Of a stretch of DNA of 64,000 nucleotides, positions 37,610-50,116 are shown piece by piece. The position numbers were made by a program, and so were the translations under genes. Below the pieces are notes generated by a model. That model was not told the origin of the DNA. It saw only the letters and a program-made list of their open reading frames with translations, and did no database searches. This DNA comes from Hydrogenophaga sp. IBVHS2 (GTDB taxonomy: Bacteria > Pseudomonadota > Gammaproteobacteria > Burkholderiales > Burkholderiaceae_C). Numbering within the stretch: position 1 is the first letter of the stretch; every line of letters starts with the position of its first letter. The stretch lies in the NCBI RefSeq assembly GCF_002127215.1, contig NZ_NFUT01000002.1:716162-780161 (forward strand), written 5' to 3'.

Positions 37610-38230
37610 TCAGGACTTTTCCAGCGCGTGCAGCTCGGCCAGGGTGTTGGCATTGCGGAAGGCCTCGGGGTCGTCGCCGGGGAGGTTGAACGGCACCTCC
37701 ACCGTGCGGTGCTGGGCGGTCCAGGCGTCGATCTTGCGGCCGCCGGCCTGGGTGAAGGCGGTCAGGCTTTCCATCAGGTCGATGCGCATCAGGCAGAACA
37801 CCGGCTGGGTGCGCAGCTGCCCGTCTTCGGGGGCCGAGGCCATGGCGATCTCGGTGGCCGGATCGTCGAAGGCGGCCGCCATGCGCCGGGCCAGATCGAG
37901 GGGGAAGCGCGGCACGTCGCAGGGCACGGTCAGCAGGTAGGGGGTCTCGCAGCGCTCCAGGCCGGTCAGGAAGCCGCCCAGCGGACCGGGGAAGTCGCTG
38001 ATGCTGTCGGGCCAGACCGGCACGCCGAAGGCCTCGTAGGCCGCCAGGTTGCGGTTGGCGTTGATCATCTGGTCGCCCACCAGGCCGCCGTCCTGCATCT
38101 GCAGGCGCAGCAGCGCATGCAGCGCCAGCGGGGTGCCGTTGAAGTTCTGCAGGCCCTTGTCGGTGCCGCCCATGCGGGCGCCGCGCCCGCCGGCCAGCAC
38201 CAGGCCGGTGATCTGGTTCTGTTCGATCAT
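37610..38230 (-). CDS. mobA: Molybdenum cofactor guanylyltransferase MobA
   Basis: A 206-residue nucleotidyltransferase that converts Mo-molybdopterin to the guanine dinucleotide cofactor used by DMSO-reductase-family enzymes. The GTP-binding motif [15 protein letters not shown] spans residues 12-26, and PCDVPRFP holds the metal-binding aspartate. The ATG at 38230 matches the family N-terminus; the longer open frame to 38428 overlaps moaA and is not used. It sits between moaA and moeA. Confidence 0.95.
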   Translation of the reverse strand: MIEQNQITGLVLAGGRGARMGGTDKGLQNFNGTPLALHALLRLQMQDGGLVGDQMINANRNLAAYEAFGVPVWPDSISDFPGPLGGFLTGLERCETPYLLTVPCDVPRFPLDLARRMAAAFDDPATEIAMASAPEDGQLRTQPVFCLMRIDLMESLTAFTQAGGRKIDAWTAQHRTVEVPFNLPGDDPEAFRNANTLAELHALEKS

Positions 38231-38235
38231 GGAAG

Positions 38236-39351
38236 TCAGCCGCCGATGTAGGACATCTCCACCCGCCGCTGGCCGGCCGAGGCATCGGGCGGCAGGGTGG
38301 CACGGAGTTGGGAATAACGGTCGTCGCGCCGTTGCCAGATGGCGGCAATGGCGCTGGCCAGTTCCGCATCGCTGGCGCCGCCGCGGATGAGCGGACGCAG
38401 GTCGTGGCCCTGGGTGGCAAACAGGCACAGGTAGAGCTGGCCTTCGGTGGACAGGCGGGCGCGGTTGCAGTCGCCACAGAAGGCCTGGGTCACGCTGCTG
38501 ATGACGCCGATCTCGCCCGATCCGTCGGCATAGCCCCAGCGCTCGGCCGTCTCGCCCGGGGCCGACGGATCAAGCTGCACCAGCGGCAGCTCGGCATGGA
38601 TGCGCTGCACCACCTCGGCGCTGGGCAGCACCTCGTCCATGCGCCAGCCGTTGGTGGCGCCCACGTCCATGTACTCGATGAATCGCAGCACGATGCCGCT
38701 GCCCTTGAAGTGGCGGGCCATGGGCAGGATCTGGTCGTCGTTGGTGCCCCGCTTGACCACCATGTTGACCTTGATCGGGCCCAGACCGGCCTCGCGCGCA
38801 GCCTCGATGCCTTCCAGCACGTCGGCCACCGGAAAGTCCACATCGTTCATGGCACGGAACACCGCGTCGTCCAGGCCGTCCAGGCTGACGGTCACGCGTT
38901 GCAGGCCGGCCTCTTTCAAGGCTTTCGCCTTGCGGGCCAGCAGGGAGCCGTTGGTGGTCAGCGTGATGTCCAGCGGCTGGCCTTCGGGTGTGCGCAGGGC
39001 GGCCAGCTGGGCGATCAGCACCTCCAGGTTCTTGCGCAGCAGCGGCTCGCCCCCGGTCAGGCGCAGCTTCTGCACGCCGTGGGCCACGAACTGGGTCGCC
39101 ACGCGGGTGATTTCCTCGAAGGTCAGCAGGCTGCTGTGCGGCAGGTAGGCGTAGTCCTTGTCGAAGATTTCCTTGGGCATGCAGTAGCTGCAGCGGAAGT
39201 TGCACCGGTCGGTCACGCTGATGCGCAGGTCGCGCAGCGGGCGCCCGAGCTGGTCGCCCAGCAGGCCGGTGGCCGCGATCGGCCGGTCGGGAATGCGCAC
39301 CGCCGTGTTGCGCAGGCGCTGGTCGATCAGGGGAATGACGCGTTCGGACAT
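38236..39351 (-). CDS. moaA: GTP 3',8-cyclase MoaA
   Basis: A 371-residue radical SAM enzyme for the first step of molybdenum cofactor synthesis. The SAM cluster is CNFRCSYC (C50, C54, C57); the second cluster comes from [10 protein letters not shown] and a later Cys. The C-terminus ends YIGG, keeping the Gly-Gly needed for activation. I take the ATG at 39351; a GTG two codons earlier is also possible. First gene of moaA-mobA-moeA, so the organism makes at least one Mo-bis-MGD-type enzyme. Confidence 0.96.
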   Translation of the reverse strand: MSERVIPLIDQRLRNTAVRIPDRPIAATGLLGDQLGRPLRDLRISVTDRCNFRCSYCMPKEIFDKDYAYLPHSSLLTFEEITRVATQFVAHGVQKLRLTGGEPLLRKNLEVLIAQLAALRTPEGQPLDITLTTNGSLLARKAKALKEAGLQRVTVSLDGLDDAVFRAMNDVDFPVADVLEGIEAAREAGLGPIKVNMVVKRGTNDDQILPMARHFKGSGIVLRFIEYMDVGATNGWRMDEVLPSAEVVQRIHAELPLVQLDPSAPGETAERWGYADGSGEIGVISSVTQAFCGDCNRARLSTEGQLYLCLFATQGHDLRPLIRGGASDAELASAIAAIWQRRDDRYSQLRATLPPDASAGQRRVEMSYIGG

Positions 39352-39426
39352 AACCACCGATTATCCGACATGCCCCCTGGGGCATGCCGGTGCAATGGGG
39401 TCGCCGCCCCCGCCGCCAGCGGGGTC

Positions 39427-40266
39427 TCAGGTCGCCGGGGTGACGCTGGCCGCACCCACCGGCGACAGCAGGTCGGCATGGGCCTGCAGCCAGCGCTCCG
39501 ACAGGTCGTTGTGGTGCTGGCCCGGATGAAAGTCGGGCCGGAAGTAGGCCTTCCAGGCCGCATGGCTCACCCGCAGCAGCCCGTCGTGTCCCAGCAGATG
39601 GCGCCAGCCGCTGCGCCAGGTGCTCCAGCGCCACAGGGTGCCGTCGCGCCGAAGGTTGGCGGCGGTCTGGCGCAGCGCATCGAACAGGAAGAACACCGCC
39701 ACCCGGCGCATCCAGGTCACCCGCCACGCGTGGCTGCCGCCCAGGGCCTGGTACAGGTCGAAGGCGGTGCACTTGTGCTCCGATTCTTCGGCGCTGTGCC
39801 ACAGCCACAGGGTCTGCAGCCGCGGCTCGGCCTGCGCGAGCACCTCGGGCCGGGCCAGCAGCCAGTCGGCGAACAGGGCGGTGAAGTGTTCGTTGGCCGC
39901 CGTGATGGCCAGCGCATGGCGCGGGTCGGCCTGTTCCAGCGGGGCCAGGCGGGCCTGGATCCGGCCCTCCCAGCCGTTGACCAGCCCCTGCCGCTCCAGG
40001 TGGGCATTGAACAAGGCGTGGATGCGCCGGTGCGTGGCTTCCTGCCCCACGAAACCCTTGACCTCGGCATCCCACTGCGCCTGCAGCGCCGGCGGCAGGG
40101 CCTTGAAGCCCCGGCGAACGCTGTCCAGGAAGAACTGCTCGCCCACCGGAAAGCTCATCGACAGGGCGTTGAACCAGGCGGTGAGGAAGGCGTCGCCCCC
40201 GCACCAGTGGCGCGCTACCGGGGCTTCCAGGTCGATCAGCAGTCGACGGACGGTGAGCTGGGTCAT
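39427..40266 (-). CDS. Metal-dependent hydrolase family protein (PF10118-like)
   Basis: A 279-residue protein resembling the PF10118 predicted metal-dependent hydrolases, helical and ferritin-like in sequence. Candidate ligands lie in GQEATHRRIH, NEHFTALFADW and WHSAEESEHKCTAFDLY, an E/H-rich pattern of di-metal proteins. The biochemical role is unknown. The ATG at 40266 gives the normal length; the open frame beyond it runs through hppA. It lies 14 bases after hppA and may be co-transcribed with it. Confidence 0.8.
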   Translation of the reverse strand: MTQLTVRRLLIDLEAPVARHWCGGDAFLTAWFNALSMSFPVGEQFFLDSVRRGFKALPPALQAQWDAEVKGFVGQEATHRRIHALFNAHLERQGLVNGWEGRIQARLAPLEQADPRHALAITAANEHFTALFADWLLARPEVLAQAEPRLQTLWLWHSAEESEHKCTAFDLYQALGGSHAWRVTWMRRVAVFFLFDALRQTAANLRRDGTLWRWSTWRSGWRHLLGHDGLLRVSHAAWKAYFRPDFHPGQHHNDLSERWLQAHADLLSPVGAASVTPAT

Positions 40267-40280
40267 GGTGGGGTCTGGAG

Positions 40281-42341
<2,061 letters not shown>

Positions 42342-42573
42342 GAAGTTTCTCCTGCTCTGTTTTGTACGACTTGGAGAGGGCAACGCCTGTGGGGCTGCCC
42401 CCGCTGCGTTGCTTCCTCGCTCGGGTCCGGTGCTGCGTTGCAGCAGGGCAGGGCGATTGGCCAACGCCTGCAATTTAGCGGCATTGCGGGCGGTTGCGAC
42501 CCAGGACGTCAGGTCCGGATCAGTAAAATCAGGGTAAATCCCGACCGTTTTTCACAACCATCACAGACCCAAC

Positions 42574-43113
42574 ATGTCCCTCGACAACGTCACCCCCGGC
42601 AGCAAAGTCCCCGAAGCCTTCAACGTGATCATCGAAATCCCGATGAACGCCGATCCCATCAAGTACGAGGTGGACAAGGAAACCGGCGCCATCTTCGTGG
42701 ACCGCTTCATGAGCACCGCCATGCACTACCCCACCAACTACGGCTACGTGCCCCGCACCATCGCCGGCGACGGCGATCCGGTGGACGTGCTGGTCATCAC
42801 CCCGGTGCCGCTGATCCCCGGTGTGGTCGTGCCCTGCCGGGCCATCGGCATCCTGAAGATGCAGGACGAGGCCGGCGAAGACGGCAAGGTGCTGGCCGTG
42901 CCGGTGGACAAGATCCTGTCCATCTACACCCAGTGGCAGAAGCCCGAAGACCTCAACCCGATGCGCCTGAAGACCATCCAGCACTTCTTCGAGCACTACA
43001 AGGACCTCGAGCCGGGCAAGTGGGTCAAGGTGCTGGGCTGGGAAGGCAAGGACGCCGCCCACAAGGAAATCCTCGACGGCATCGCCAACTACGAGAAGGC
43101 CAACCAGGCCTGA
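42574..43113 (+). CDS. ppa: Soluble inorganic pyrophosphatase (family I)
   Basis: A 179-residue cytoplasmic enzyme hydrolysing pyrophosphate from biosynthetic reactions. The family I signature is [13 protein letters not shown], preceded by [11 protein letters not shown]; further catalytic residues lie in KVLAVPVDK. The 5' region has TAAAAT at 42524-42529 as a possible -10 box. The gene is closed by a strong terminator and is divergent from hppA, so two enzymes for the same substrate share one promoter region. Confidence 0.97.
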   Translation: MSLDNVTPGSKVPEAFNVIIEIPMNADPIKYEVDKETGAIFVDRFMSTAMHYPTNYGYVPRTIAGDGDPVDVLVITPVPLIPGVVVPCRAIGILKMQDEAGEDGKVLAVPVDKILSIYTQWQKPEDLNPMRLKTIQHFFEHYKDLEPGKWVKVLGWEGKDAAHKEILDGIANYEKANQA

Positions 43114-43130
43114 TCCTGCCGGATCACACA

Positions 43131-43154
43131 GCGGGGGCTTCGGCCCCCGTTTTT
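43131..43154 (+). terminator. Rho-independent terminator of ppa
   Basis: CGGGGGC-TTCG-GCCCCCG (43132-43149) followed by five T, a stable UUCG-loop terminator 18 bases after the ppa stop. It also separates ppa from the convergent gene at 43154. Confidence 0.93.
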
Positions 43155-44326
43155 CATGGTGCGTCGCGGCGCAGCGGGCTGCGGGCCTGCAGGTGTTCCA
43201 GGTACTGGTCGATGCCCTGGCCTTCGCGGTCCAGGAAGCGGTCGACCGCATCGGCAAAGGCCGGATGGGCCAGCCAGTGGGCGCTGGTGGTGCGCACCGG
43301 CAGCAGGGCGCGGGCCATCTTGTGTTCGCCCTGGGCACCCCCCTCGAAGCGCCGGAATCCCTGCGCGATGCACCAGGTCAGCGGCTGGTAGTAGCAGGCC
43401 TCGAAATGCAGGCAGTCCACCCGCTCCAGCGCGCCCCAGTAGCGGCCGTAGGCCACCCCCCGCGACCGGTCGATGCCGATCAGGCTGCTGGCGATCGGCC
43501 GCCCCTCGCGCTCGGCAATGAACAGCAGCCAGTGATCGGCCATGTCGCGCTGCATGCGGTCGAAGAAACCGGGCTGCAGGTACGGCGCGTTGCCGTGCTC
43601 GTAGTAGGTCTGCTGGTAACAGCGGTGGAAGAAGTCCCAGTCGGCCGCCGTGATGCCGGGGCCTTCGGCATGGCGGAAGCTCACTCCGGCCTCGGCCACC
43701 TTGCGGCGCTCCTGACGGATCTTCTTGCGTTTCTCCTGCTGCAGCGAGGCCAGGAAGCCGTCGAAGTCGGTGAAGGCTGTGCCCGACGCATCGGCGTTGT
43801 GCCAGTGGAACTGCACCGTGTGGCGCAGCATCAGGCCGGCCTGTTCGCAGGCCTCGATGTCCTGCGGCGCCAGGAACAGCAGGTGCAGCGAGGACAGCCG
43901 CCATTCCCGGACCTGGTCCACCAGGGCACGCACCAGGGCTGCCCGGCTGGCGGCGTCGCGGCCCATCAGGCGCGGGCCGGGCACCGGCGTGAAGGGCACG
44001 GCCACCAGACCCTTGGGGTAGTAGCGGATGCCGTGCTGCTCGTGCGCCTGCGCCCAGGACCAGTCGAACACGTATTCGCCGTACGAATGCTGCTTGAGGT
44101 AGAGCGGGCAGGCCGCCACCAGATCGTCACCCTGCCACAGGCTGAGGTACCGGGGCGTCCAGCCGGTGTCGGTCACGGCGCTGCCGCTGGCCTGCAGGGC
44201 CTCCAGGTACGCCGCCTTGAGGAAGGGGGAGGGCTCGGGCTGATTCGCCAGCAGAGCGTCCCAGCGGGACATGCCGATGTCGGCCAGGTGCTCCGAGACC
44301 CGGGTGACATAATCGTTTTCAGCCAC
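43154..44326 (-). CDS. FemAB/GNAT-like N-acyltransferase family protein (PF04339)
   Basis: A protein of about 390 residues resembling the PF04339 peptidogalycan/FemAB-related family: QEKRKKIRQERRKV, CYQQTYYEHGNAPYL, GRYWGALERVDCLHFE and the C-terminal FEGGAQGEHKMARAL are characteristic. It has two GNAT-like halves. The acceptor substrate is unknown. The start is uncertain: there is no ATG, and GTG codons at 44326, 44332 and 44347 are in frame; I choose 44326, with GGTGGGGG upstream. It is divergent from nadE. Confidence 0.8.
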   Translation of the reverse strand: MAENDYVTRVSEHLADIGMSRWDALLANQPEPSPFLKAAYLEALQASGSAVTDTGWTPRYLSLWQGDDLVAACPLYLKQHSYGEYVFDWSWAQAHEQHGIRYYPKGLVAVPFTPVPGPRLMGRDAASRAALVRALVDQVREWRLSSLHLLFLAPQDIEACEQAGLMLRHTVQFHWHNADASGTAFTDFDGFLASLQQEKRKKIRQERRKVAEAGVSFRHAEGPGITAADWDFFHRCYQQTYYEHGNAPYLQPGFFDRMQRDMADHWLLFIAEREGRPIASSLIGIDRSRGVAYGRYWGALERVDCLHFEACYYQPLTWCIAQGFRRFEGGAQGEHKMARALLPVRTTSAHWLAHPAFADAVDRFLDREGQGIDQYLEHLQARSPLRRDAP

Positions 44327-44367
44327 GCGCACGCCCCCACCGACCACCTGTTTTCATCCTCTGTTCC

Positions 44368-46056
44368 ATGACGTTTTCCGTTTCCGTGGCCCAGCTCAAC
44401 TTCGTGGTGGGCGACATGACCGGCAATGCCCGGCGCATCATCGACGCGGCGGAGCAGGCCCATGCGCGCGGGGTGCAGCTGCTGCTCACACCGGAGCTGG
44501 CGCTGTGCGGTTATGCCGCCGAGGACCTGTTCCTGCGGCCCGCCTTCATCGACGCCTGTGATCATGCCCTGAACGAGATCGTGCGCGGCACCGCCCACCT
44601 CAAAGGCCTGCATCTGGTGGTGGGTCATCCGGCCCGGCAGACCGACATGGCCCTGCGCGGCCGCAGCGTGGCCGTGGCTGGCCTGTACAACGCCGCCAGC
44701 GTGATCTCGGAGGGCCGTGTGGTGGCCCGCCACGCCAAGCGCGAGCTGCCCAACTACCAGGTGTTCGACGAACGCCGTTATTTCGTGCCCGGCCAGCACC
44801 CCTGTGTGTTCGCGGTGCCCGACGCCGAGGGCAGGGCGGTCCAGGTGGGGCTTCTGATCTGCGAGGACGCCTGGTTCGAAGCACCGGCCGCCGACTGCAA
44901 GGCCGCCGGGGCCGAGCTGCTGGCGGTCATCAATGCCTCGCCCTTCCATGCCGGCAAGGGCGGCGAACGCGAGGCCACCATGCGGCAGCGCGCCGCGGCC
45001 ACCGGCCTGCCGCTGGTCTATGCCCACCTGGTGGGCGGCCAGGACGAGATCGTTTTTGAAGGCCGCAGCTTCGTGCTGGACGCTTCCGGCGCGCTGGCCG
45101 GCCGCGCGGTGAGCTTCCACGAGGCCGCCTTCGACATCCGCATGCAGCGTGCGGGCGCGGACTGGCGCATCGAGGCCGAGACCGACCGTGCCCACAGCGC
45201 CGAGGCCGACCTCTGGCATGCCCTGGTGCTGGGCGTGCGCGACTACATCGGCAAGAACGGCTTCCCTGGTGCCCTGCTGGGGCTGTCCGGCGGCATCGAT
45301 TCGGCCCTGGTGCTGGCTATTGCCGTGGACGCGCTGGGTGCCGATCGCGTGAGGGCGGTGATGATGCCTTCGCCCTACACCGCCGACATTTCGTGGATCG
45401 ACGCCCGCGACATGGCGGCCCGCATGGGCGTGCGCTACGACGAGATCGCCATCGCCCCGGAGTTCGAGGCCTTCAAGGCCTCGCTGGCGCCGCTGTTCGA
45501 GGGGCGTGCCGAAGACACCACCGAAGAAAACCTGCAGGCCCGCATCCGCGGCACCCTGCTCATGGCGTTGTCCAACAAGTTCGGCAGCATCGTGCTGACC
45601 ACCGGCAACAAGAGCGAGATGGCCACCGGCTACTGCACGCTCTATGGCGACATGGCCGGCGGCTTTGCCGTTATCAAGGACGTGGCCAAGACCACCGTGT
45701 TCCGCCTGGCGCGCTGGCGCAATGCCCACGACCCCTACGGCACCGGCGCCAGCCCCATCCCGGAGCGCATCATCACCCGCCCGCCGAGTGCCGAGCTGCG
45801 CCCCGACCAGACCGATCAGGACAGCCTGCCGCCCTACGAGGTGCTCGACGCCATCATCGAGCGCTACATGGAGAACGATCGCAGCCCCGACAGCATCGTG
45901 GCCGAGGGCTTTGCCCGGGCCGATGTGGACAAGGTGGTGCGGCTGATCCGCATCAACGAATACAAGCGCCGCCAGGCTCCGGTGGGCATCCGCGTGACCC
46001 ACCGCAGCTTCGGCAAGGACTGGCGCTATCCCATCACCAGCCGCTGGCGCGCCTGA
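44368..46056 (+). CDS. nadE: Glutamine-hydrolysing NAD+ synthetase
   Basis: A 562-residue two-domain enzyme. The N-terminal nitrilase-type glutaminase has the catalytic triad E43 (LTPELALCGY), K124 and C165 (LICEDAW). The C-terminal synthetase has the P-loop SGGIDS at 307-312 and GNKSEMATGY, followed by PPSAELRPDQTDQDSLPPYEVLD. It amidates deamido-NAD to NAD with glutamine as nitrogen donor. glnB, the nitrogen sensor, is 90 bases downstream in the same direction. Confidence 0.97.
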   Translation: MTFSVSVAQLNFVVGDMTGNARRIIDAAEQAHARGVQLLLTPELALCGYAAEDLFLRPAFIDACDHALNEIVRGTAHLKGLHLVVGHPARQTDMALRGRSVAVAGLYNAASVISEGRVVARHAKRELPNYQVFDERRYFVPGQHPCVFAVPDAEGRAVQVGLLICEDAWFEAPAADCKAAGAELLAVINASPFHAGKGGEREATMRQRAAATGLPLVYAHLVGGQDEIVFEGRSFVLDASGALAGRAVSFHEAAFDIRMQRAGADWRIEAETDRAHSAEADLWHALVLGVRDYIGKNGFPGALLGLSGGIDSALVLAIAVDALGADRVRAVMMPSPYTADISWIDARDMAARMGVRYDEIAIAPEFEAFKASLAPLFEGRAEDTTEENLQARIRGTLLMALSNKFGSIVLTTGNKSEMATGYCTLYGDMAGGFAVIKDVAKTTVFRLARWRNAHDPYGTGASPIPERIITRPPSAELRPDQTDQDSLPPYEVLDAIIERYMENDRSPDSIVAEGFARADVDKVVRLIRINEYKRRQAPVGIRVTHRSFGKDWRYPITSRWRA

Positions 46057-46104
46057 CGCCGTGCAATGCCGCCCCACCCGTCCGCTGTGGTGATGGGTGC
46101 GTGA

Positions 46105-46485
<381 letters not shown>

Positions 46486-46491
46486 CGCGGG

Positions 46492-47079
46492 TCAGATCAG
46501 CTCGGTGCGGAAGCGCGGCGCCAGCCCGCTGTCCTGCACCAGGGCCGGCAGCAGCTGGCCCACATCGGCTTCGGTCCGCACCAGGCTCATCTGGGCATCG
46601 CTCATGAAACCGGCCGACACGCTCTGGTGCAGGAAGGCGGTCAGCGTGTCGTAGTAGCCGGCGGTGTTGACCAGCCCGATCGGTTTGTCGTGGTAACCCA
46701 GCTGCCGCCAGGCCCAGACCTCGAACAGTTCCTCGAAGGTACCGATGCCGCCCGGCAAGGCCACAAAGGCGTCGGCGTTGTCCGCCATGAGCCGCTTGCG
46801 CTCGTGCATGGTGTCCACCACCACCAGCTCGGTGCAGGCCTCGTGAGCCCATTCGCGTTCGACCAGCGCCTGCGGGATGATGCCCAGCACCTGCCCGCCC
46901 GCGGCCAGCGTGGCGTCGGCCACGATGCCCATCAGGCCGTTGCGCCCGCCGCCGTACACCAGCCGCCCGCCATGGCGGCCGATCCAGTCACCGGTCTCGG
47001 CGGCAACCCTGGCGTAAGCCGGGTCGGTGCCCGGGCGCGACCCGCAGTACACACACAGGGAGAAGGCCGGAGCGCTCAT
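46492..47079 (-). CDS. LOG family protein (cytokinin riboside phosphoribohydrolase-like)
   Basis: A 195-residue Rossmann-fold protein with the LOG motif PGGIGTFEELFEVWAW near residue 105 and the N-terminal VYCGSRPG. LOG enzymes release bases from nucleoside 5'-monophosphates; many bacterial members hydrolyse AMP, and annotation as lysine decarboxylase is outdated. The ATG at 47079 overlaps the dgkA stop (ATGA on the minus strand). It is convergent with glnB, 6 bases apart. Confidence 0.92.
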   Translation of the reverse strand: MSAPAFSLCVYCGSRPGTDPAYARVAAETGDWIGRHGGRLVYGGGRNGLMGIVADATLAAGGQVLGIIPQALVEREWAHEACTELVVVDTMHERKRLMADNADAFVALPGGIGTFEELFEVWAWRQLGYHDKPIGLVNTAGYYDTLTAFLHQSVSAGFMSDAQMSLVRTEADVGQLLPALVQDSGLAPRFRTELI

Positions 47080-47480
47080 GCGCCGCCCCAGCGGGACCAT
47101 ATGGCCGCCACCCAGATGCCGATGGCCAGCAGCAGGCTCAGCAGCACGGCCGCACTGCCCATGTCCTTGGCCCGCTTGGACAGCGCGTTCCATTCCGGGC
47201 CGATGCGGTCGATCGCGGTCTCGATGCCGGTGTTGAGCAGCTCGACCATCATCACCAGCAGCACCGAGCCGGCGAGCAGCGCGGTCTCCACCCAGGACTG
47301 TCCGAGCCAGAACGCGACCGGCACCAGGACGATGGCCGCCATGGTTTCCTGGCGGAACGCGGTCTCGCCCCAGCCGGAGCGCAGGCCCGCCAGTGAATAT
47401 CCGAAGGCGTGCCACATGCGGCATAGGCCGGTGCGCAGCTTCTGCGCGTTCACGGCTTCCCGGTCGGCGTGATGGCTCAT
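47076..47480 (-). CDS. dgkA: Diacylglycerol kinase
   Basis: A 134-residue inner-membrane enzyme with three helices and the DgkA signature VELLNTGIETAIDRIG followed by KRAKDMGSAAVLL. It recycles diacylglycerol to phosphatidic acid. The cytoplasmic N-terminus is slightly longer than in E. coli. The ATG at 47480 lies just past the RDD-gene stop, and the gene is coupled to the LOG gene. Confidence 0.94.
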   Translation of the reverse strand: MSHHADREAVNAQKLRTGLCRMWHAFGYSLAGLRSGWGETAFRQETMAAIVLVPVAFWLGQSWVETALLAGSVLLVMMVELLNTGIETAIDRIGPEWNALSKRAKDMGSAAVLLSLLLAIGIWVAAIWSRWGGA

Positions 47481-47484
47481 GGCG

Positions 47485-48066
47485 TCAGCTCCACCAGCGC
47501 CGGGGCTTGTCGGGGTCCTCCACCGGCTTGAAGTGGACCAGCCGGGTGCCCGCCAGCGCATCGTGCAGGAACTGGCGCTGGGCATGAAAGCGCGAGAGCA
47601 GCGCCCAGATCGCGACCCAGCCCACGAACAGCACCGACAGCTGCGGTCCCGGCAGGTGCATGAGCCCGCCCACGGCCAGCGGTGGCAGCAGCCACACCCA
47701 GGAGAGCACATAGCGCCACAGCGCACGGCCCTGCGTCAGGGCGTTGCCGTGCCGGTCGACCACCCGGATGTGCCAGGTCTTCATCGCCAGCGTCTGGCCT
47801 TTGGCCCAGAACCAGCCGAAATAGATGCCGAAGGCCACGAACACCAGCGCCTGCTGCAGGTAACGGTTGTCCAGCGCATTGCCCGCATCGACGAACGATG
47901 AGACGGCATAGCTGGTGGTGAACAGCACCCCGACCAGGAAAATCACGCCGAACAACAGGGTGCCTTCGTACAGCCAGCAGGCCATGCGGCGCCTGAGGGA
48001 CGGAGCCTGCAGCGAGACGGGCTGATCAGGCGGGGAGGAAGGGGAAGACGCGGTGTCGGCCGACAT
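47485..48066 (-). CDS. RDD family membrane protein
   Basis: A 193-residue protein with four hydrophobic helices and the RDD pattern: LRRRMACWLYEG at the first helix, then WHIRVVDRHGNALTQGRALWRY and a C-terminal HDALAGTRLV. Function in this family is largely unknown; some members affect sodium or solute transport. It heads a minus-strand trio with dgkA and the LOG gene, and is divergent from ilvB. Confidence 0.88.
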   Translation of the reverse strand: MSADTASSPSSPPDQPVSLQAPSLRRRMACWLYEGTLLFGVIFLVGVLFTTSYAVSSFVDAGNALDNRYLQQALVFVAFGIYFGWFWAKGQTLAMKTWHIRVVDRHGNALTQGRALWRYVLSWVWLLPPLAVGGLMHLPGPQLSVLFVGWVAIWALLSRFHAQRQFLHDALAGTRLVHFKPVEDPDKPRRWWS

Positions 48067-48270
48067 GGATGCAGGGAGTCCGGAAAAGCCGGAATTGTCG
48101 CATCCGGCATGAAAACGGCCCGGATAGGGGGTGTTGTGCGCCGGCGGGCGGCAAGACCGGTCGTGTTGCGGTGCGATAATGCGCGCTGCAATTCAAAACA
48201 AGGCAAACGGATCCGGGTCCGGCGGGGTATGTGTCCGCTCATGGCCATGGGTCTCAAGTCCCGATGCCGC

Positions 48271-48306
48271 CCCACAAGGGTGGGTGGAGGGGCACCCAAG
48301 GTTTTT
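48271..48306 (+). promoter_or_regulatory. Possible attenuator-like alternative hairpins upstream of ilvB
   Basis: CCCAC (48271-48275) can pair with GTGGG (48280-48284); alternatively GGGTG (48282-48286) can pair with CACCC (48293-48297) just before five T (48302-48306). The two helices share bases and exclude each other. Upstream, TGCGATAAT (48172-48180) looks like an extended -10 box. No leader peptide rich in Ile, Leu or Val is found, so the control signal, if any, is unknown. Confidence 0.35.
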
Positions 48307-48334
48307 CGTCAGAGAAATTCTCGAAAGGTTGATC

Positions 48335-50110
48335 ATGGAAATCTCCAAGGCCGAACTCGCTTCGGCGGCCGCCGCATCCGGCGCAGCCATCCCCGAACTC
48401 CGTGGTGCAGAAATCCTCGTCAAGGCCCTTCAGGCCGAGAACGTGAAGTACGTCTGGGGCTATCCCGGCGGCGCGGTGCTGCACATCTACGACGCGTTCT
48501 ACAAGCAGGACACCATCCAGCACGTGCTGGTCCGCCACGAGCAGGCGGCGGTGCACGCGGCCGACGGCTATGCCCGCGCCACCGGTGACGTGGGCGTGGC
48601 CCTGGTCACTTCCGGCCCCGGCGTGACCAATGCCATCACCGGCATCGCCACCGCCTACATGGACAGCATCCCGATGGTGATCATCACCGGGCAGGTGCCC
48701 ACGGCCGCCATCGGCCTGGACGCCTTCCAGGAGTGTGACACCGTCGGCATCACCCGGCCCATCGTCAAGCACAACTTCCTGGTCAAGGACGTGCGCCAGA
48801 TGGCCGACGTGATGAAGAAGGCCTTCCACATCGCCCGCAGCGGCCGTCCCGGCCCGGTGGTGGTGGACATCCCGAAGGATGTGTCCTTCAACAAGACCCC
48901 CTACGCCGGCTATCCCGAGACCGTGGAGATGCGCTCCTACAACCCGGTGCGCAAGGGCCACGGCGGCCAGATCCGCAAGGCCCTGCAGCTGCTGCTCAAT
49001 GCCAAGCGCCCCTACATCTACACCGGCGGCGGCGTGCTGCTGGGCGATGCCACCGCCGAGCTGCGCACCCTGGTCGACCTGCTGAACTACCCGGTCACCA
49101 ACACGCTGATGGGTCTGGGCGCCTTCCCGGCCACCGACCGCCGCTTCCTGGGCATGCTGGGCATGCACGGCACCATCGAAGCCAACAACGCCATGCAGAA
49201 CTGCGACGTGCTGCTGGCCGTGGGCGCGCGCTTCGACGACCGCGTGATCGGCAACCCCAAGCACTTCGCGCAGAACGAACGCAAGATCATCCACATCGAC
49301 ATCGACCCCTCCAGCATCTCCAAACGGGTGAAGGTGGACGTGCCGATCGTGGGCGACGTCAAGGACGTGCTCACCGAGCTGATCCACATGATCCGCGAAA
49401 CCACCACCCGGGCCGACGAAAAGGCCATGGCCGACTGGTGGAAGACCATCGAGGGCTGGCGTTCGCGCGACTGCCTGAAGTACGACCGCAACAACAAGGA
49501 CGTCATCAAGCCGCAGTACGTGGTCGAGACCCTGTGGAACCTGACCAAGGACGTCGACACCTATGTCACGTCCGACGTGGGCCAGCACCAGATGTGGGCC
49601 GCCCAGTTCTACAAGTTCAACGAGCCGCGTCGCTGGATCAACTCCGGCGGTCTGGGCACCATGGGCGTGGGCATTCCGTATGCCATGGGCATCAAGCTGG
49701 CCAGGCCCGAGAGCGAGGTGTACTGCATCACCGGTGAAGGCTCGGTGCAGATGTGCATCCAGGAACTCTCCACCTGCCTGCAGTACAACACGCCCATCAA
49801 GGTCATCTCGCTGAACAACCGCTACCTGGGCATGGTGCGCCAGTGGCAGGAGATCGAGTACTCCGGCCGCTACAGCCACAGCTACATGGACGCGCTGCCG
49901 AACTTCGTGAAGCTGGCCGAGGCCTATGGCCATGTGGGCATGCTGATCGAGCGTCCGCAGGATGTGGAGCCCGCCCTGCGCGAAGCCCGCAAGCTCAAGG
50001 ACCGCACCGTGTTCATGGACTTCCGCACCGACCCGTCGGAGAACGTGTTCCCGATGGTGCAGGCCGGCAAGGGCATCACCGAGATGCTGCTGGGTTCGGA
50101 AGACCTGTAA
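48335..50110 (+). CDS. ilvB: Acetolactate synthase large subunit
   Basis: A 591-residue ThDP enzyme for the first common step of valine, leucine and isoleucine synthesis. [14 protein letters not shown] and E69 (VRHEQAA) belong to the cofactor-binding start, and the ThDP/Mg motif GEGSVQM...NN lies in [14 protein letters not shown] and VISLNN. The ATG at 48335 follows a GAAAGG ribosome site. An N-terminal extension of about 20 Ala-rich residues precedes the conserved core. The regulatory subunit gene ilvH is 110 bases downstream with two hairpins between. Confidence 0.96.
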   Translation: MEISKAELASAAAASGAAIPELRGAEILVKALQAENVKYVWGYPGGAVLHIYDAFYKQDTIQHVLVRHEQAAVHAADGYARATGDVGVALVTSGPGVTNAITGIATAYMDSIPMVIITGQVPTAAIGLDAFQECDTVGITRPIVKHNFLVKDVRQMADVMKKAFHIARSGRPGPVVVDIPKDVSFNKTPYAGYPETVEMRSYNPVRKGHGGQIRKALQLLLNAKRPYIYTGGGVLLGDATAELRTLVDLLNYPVTNTLMGLGAFPATDRRFLGMLGMHGTIEANNAMQNCDVLLAVGARFDDRVIGNPKHFAQNERKIIHIDIDPSSISKRVKVDVPIVGDVKDVLTELIHMIRETTTRADEKAMADWWKTIEGWRSRDCLKYDRNNKDVIKPQYVVETLWNLTKDVDTYVTSDVGQHQMWAAQFYKFNEPRRWINSGGLGTMGVGIPYAMGIKLARPESEVYCITGEGSVQMCIQELSTCLQYNTPIKVISLNNRYLGMVRQWQEIEYSGRYSHSYMDALPNFVKLAEAYGHVGMLIERPQDVEPALREARKLKDRTVFMDFRTDPSENVFPMVQAGKGITEMLLGSEDL

Positions 50111-50116
50111 TCACCC

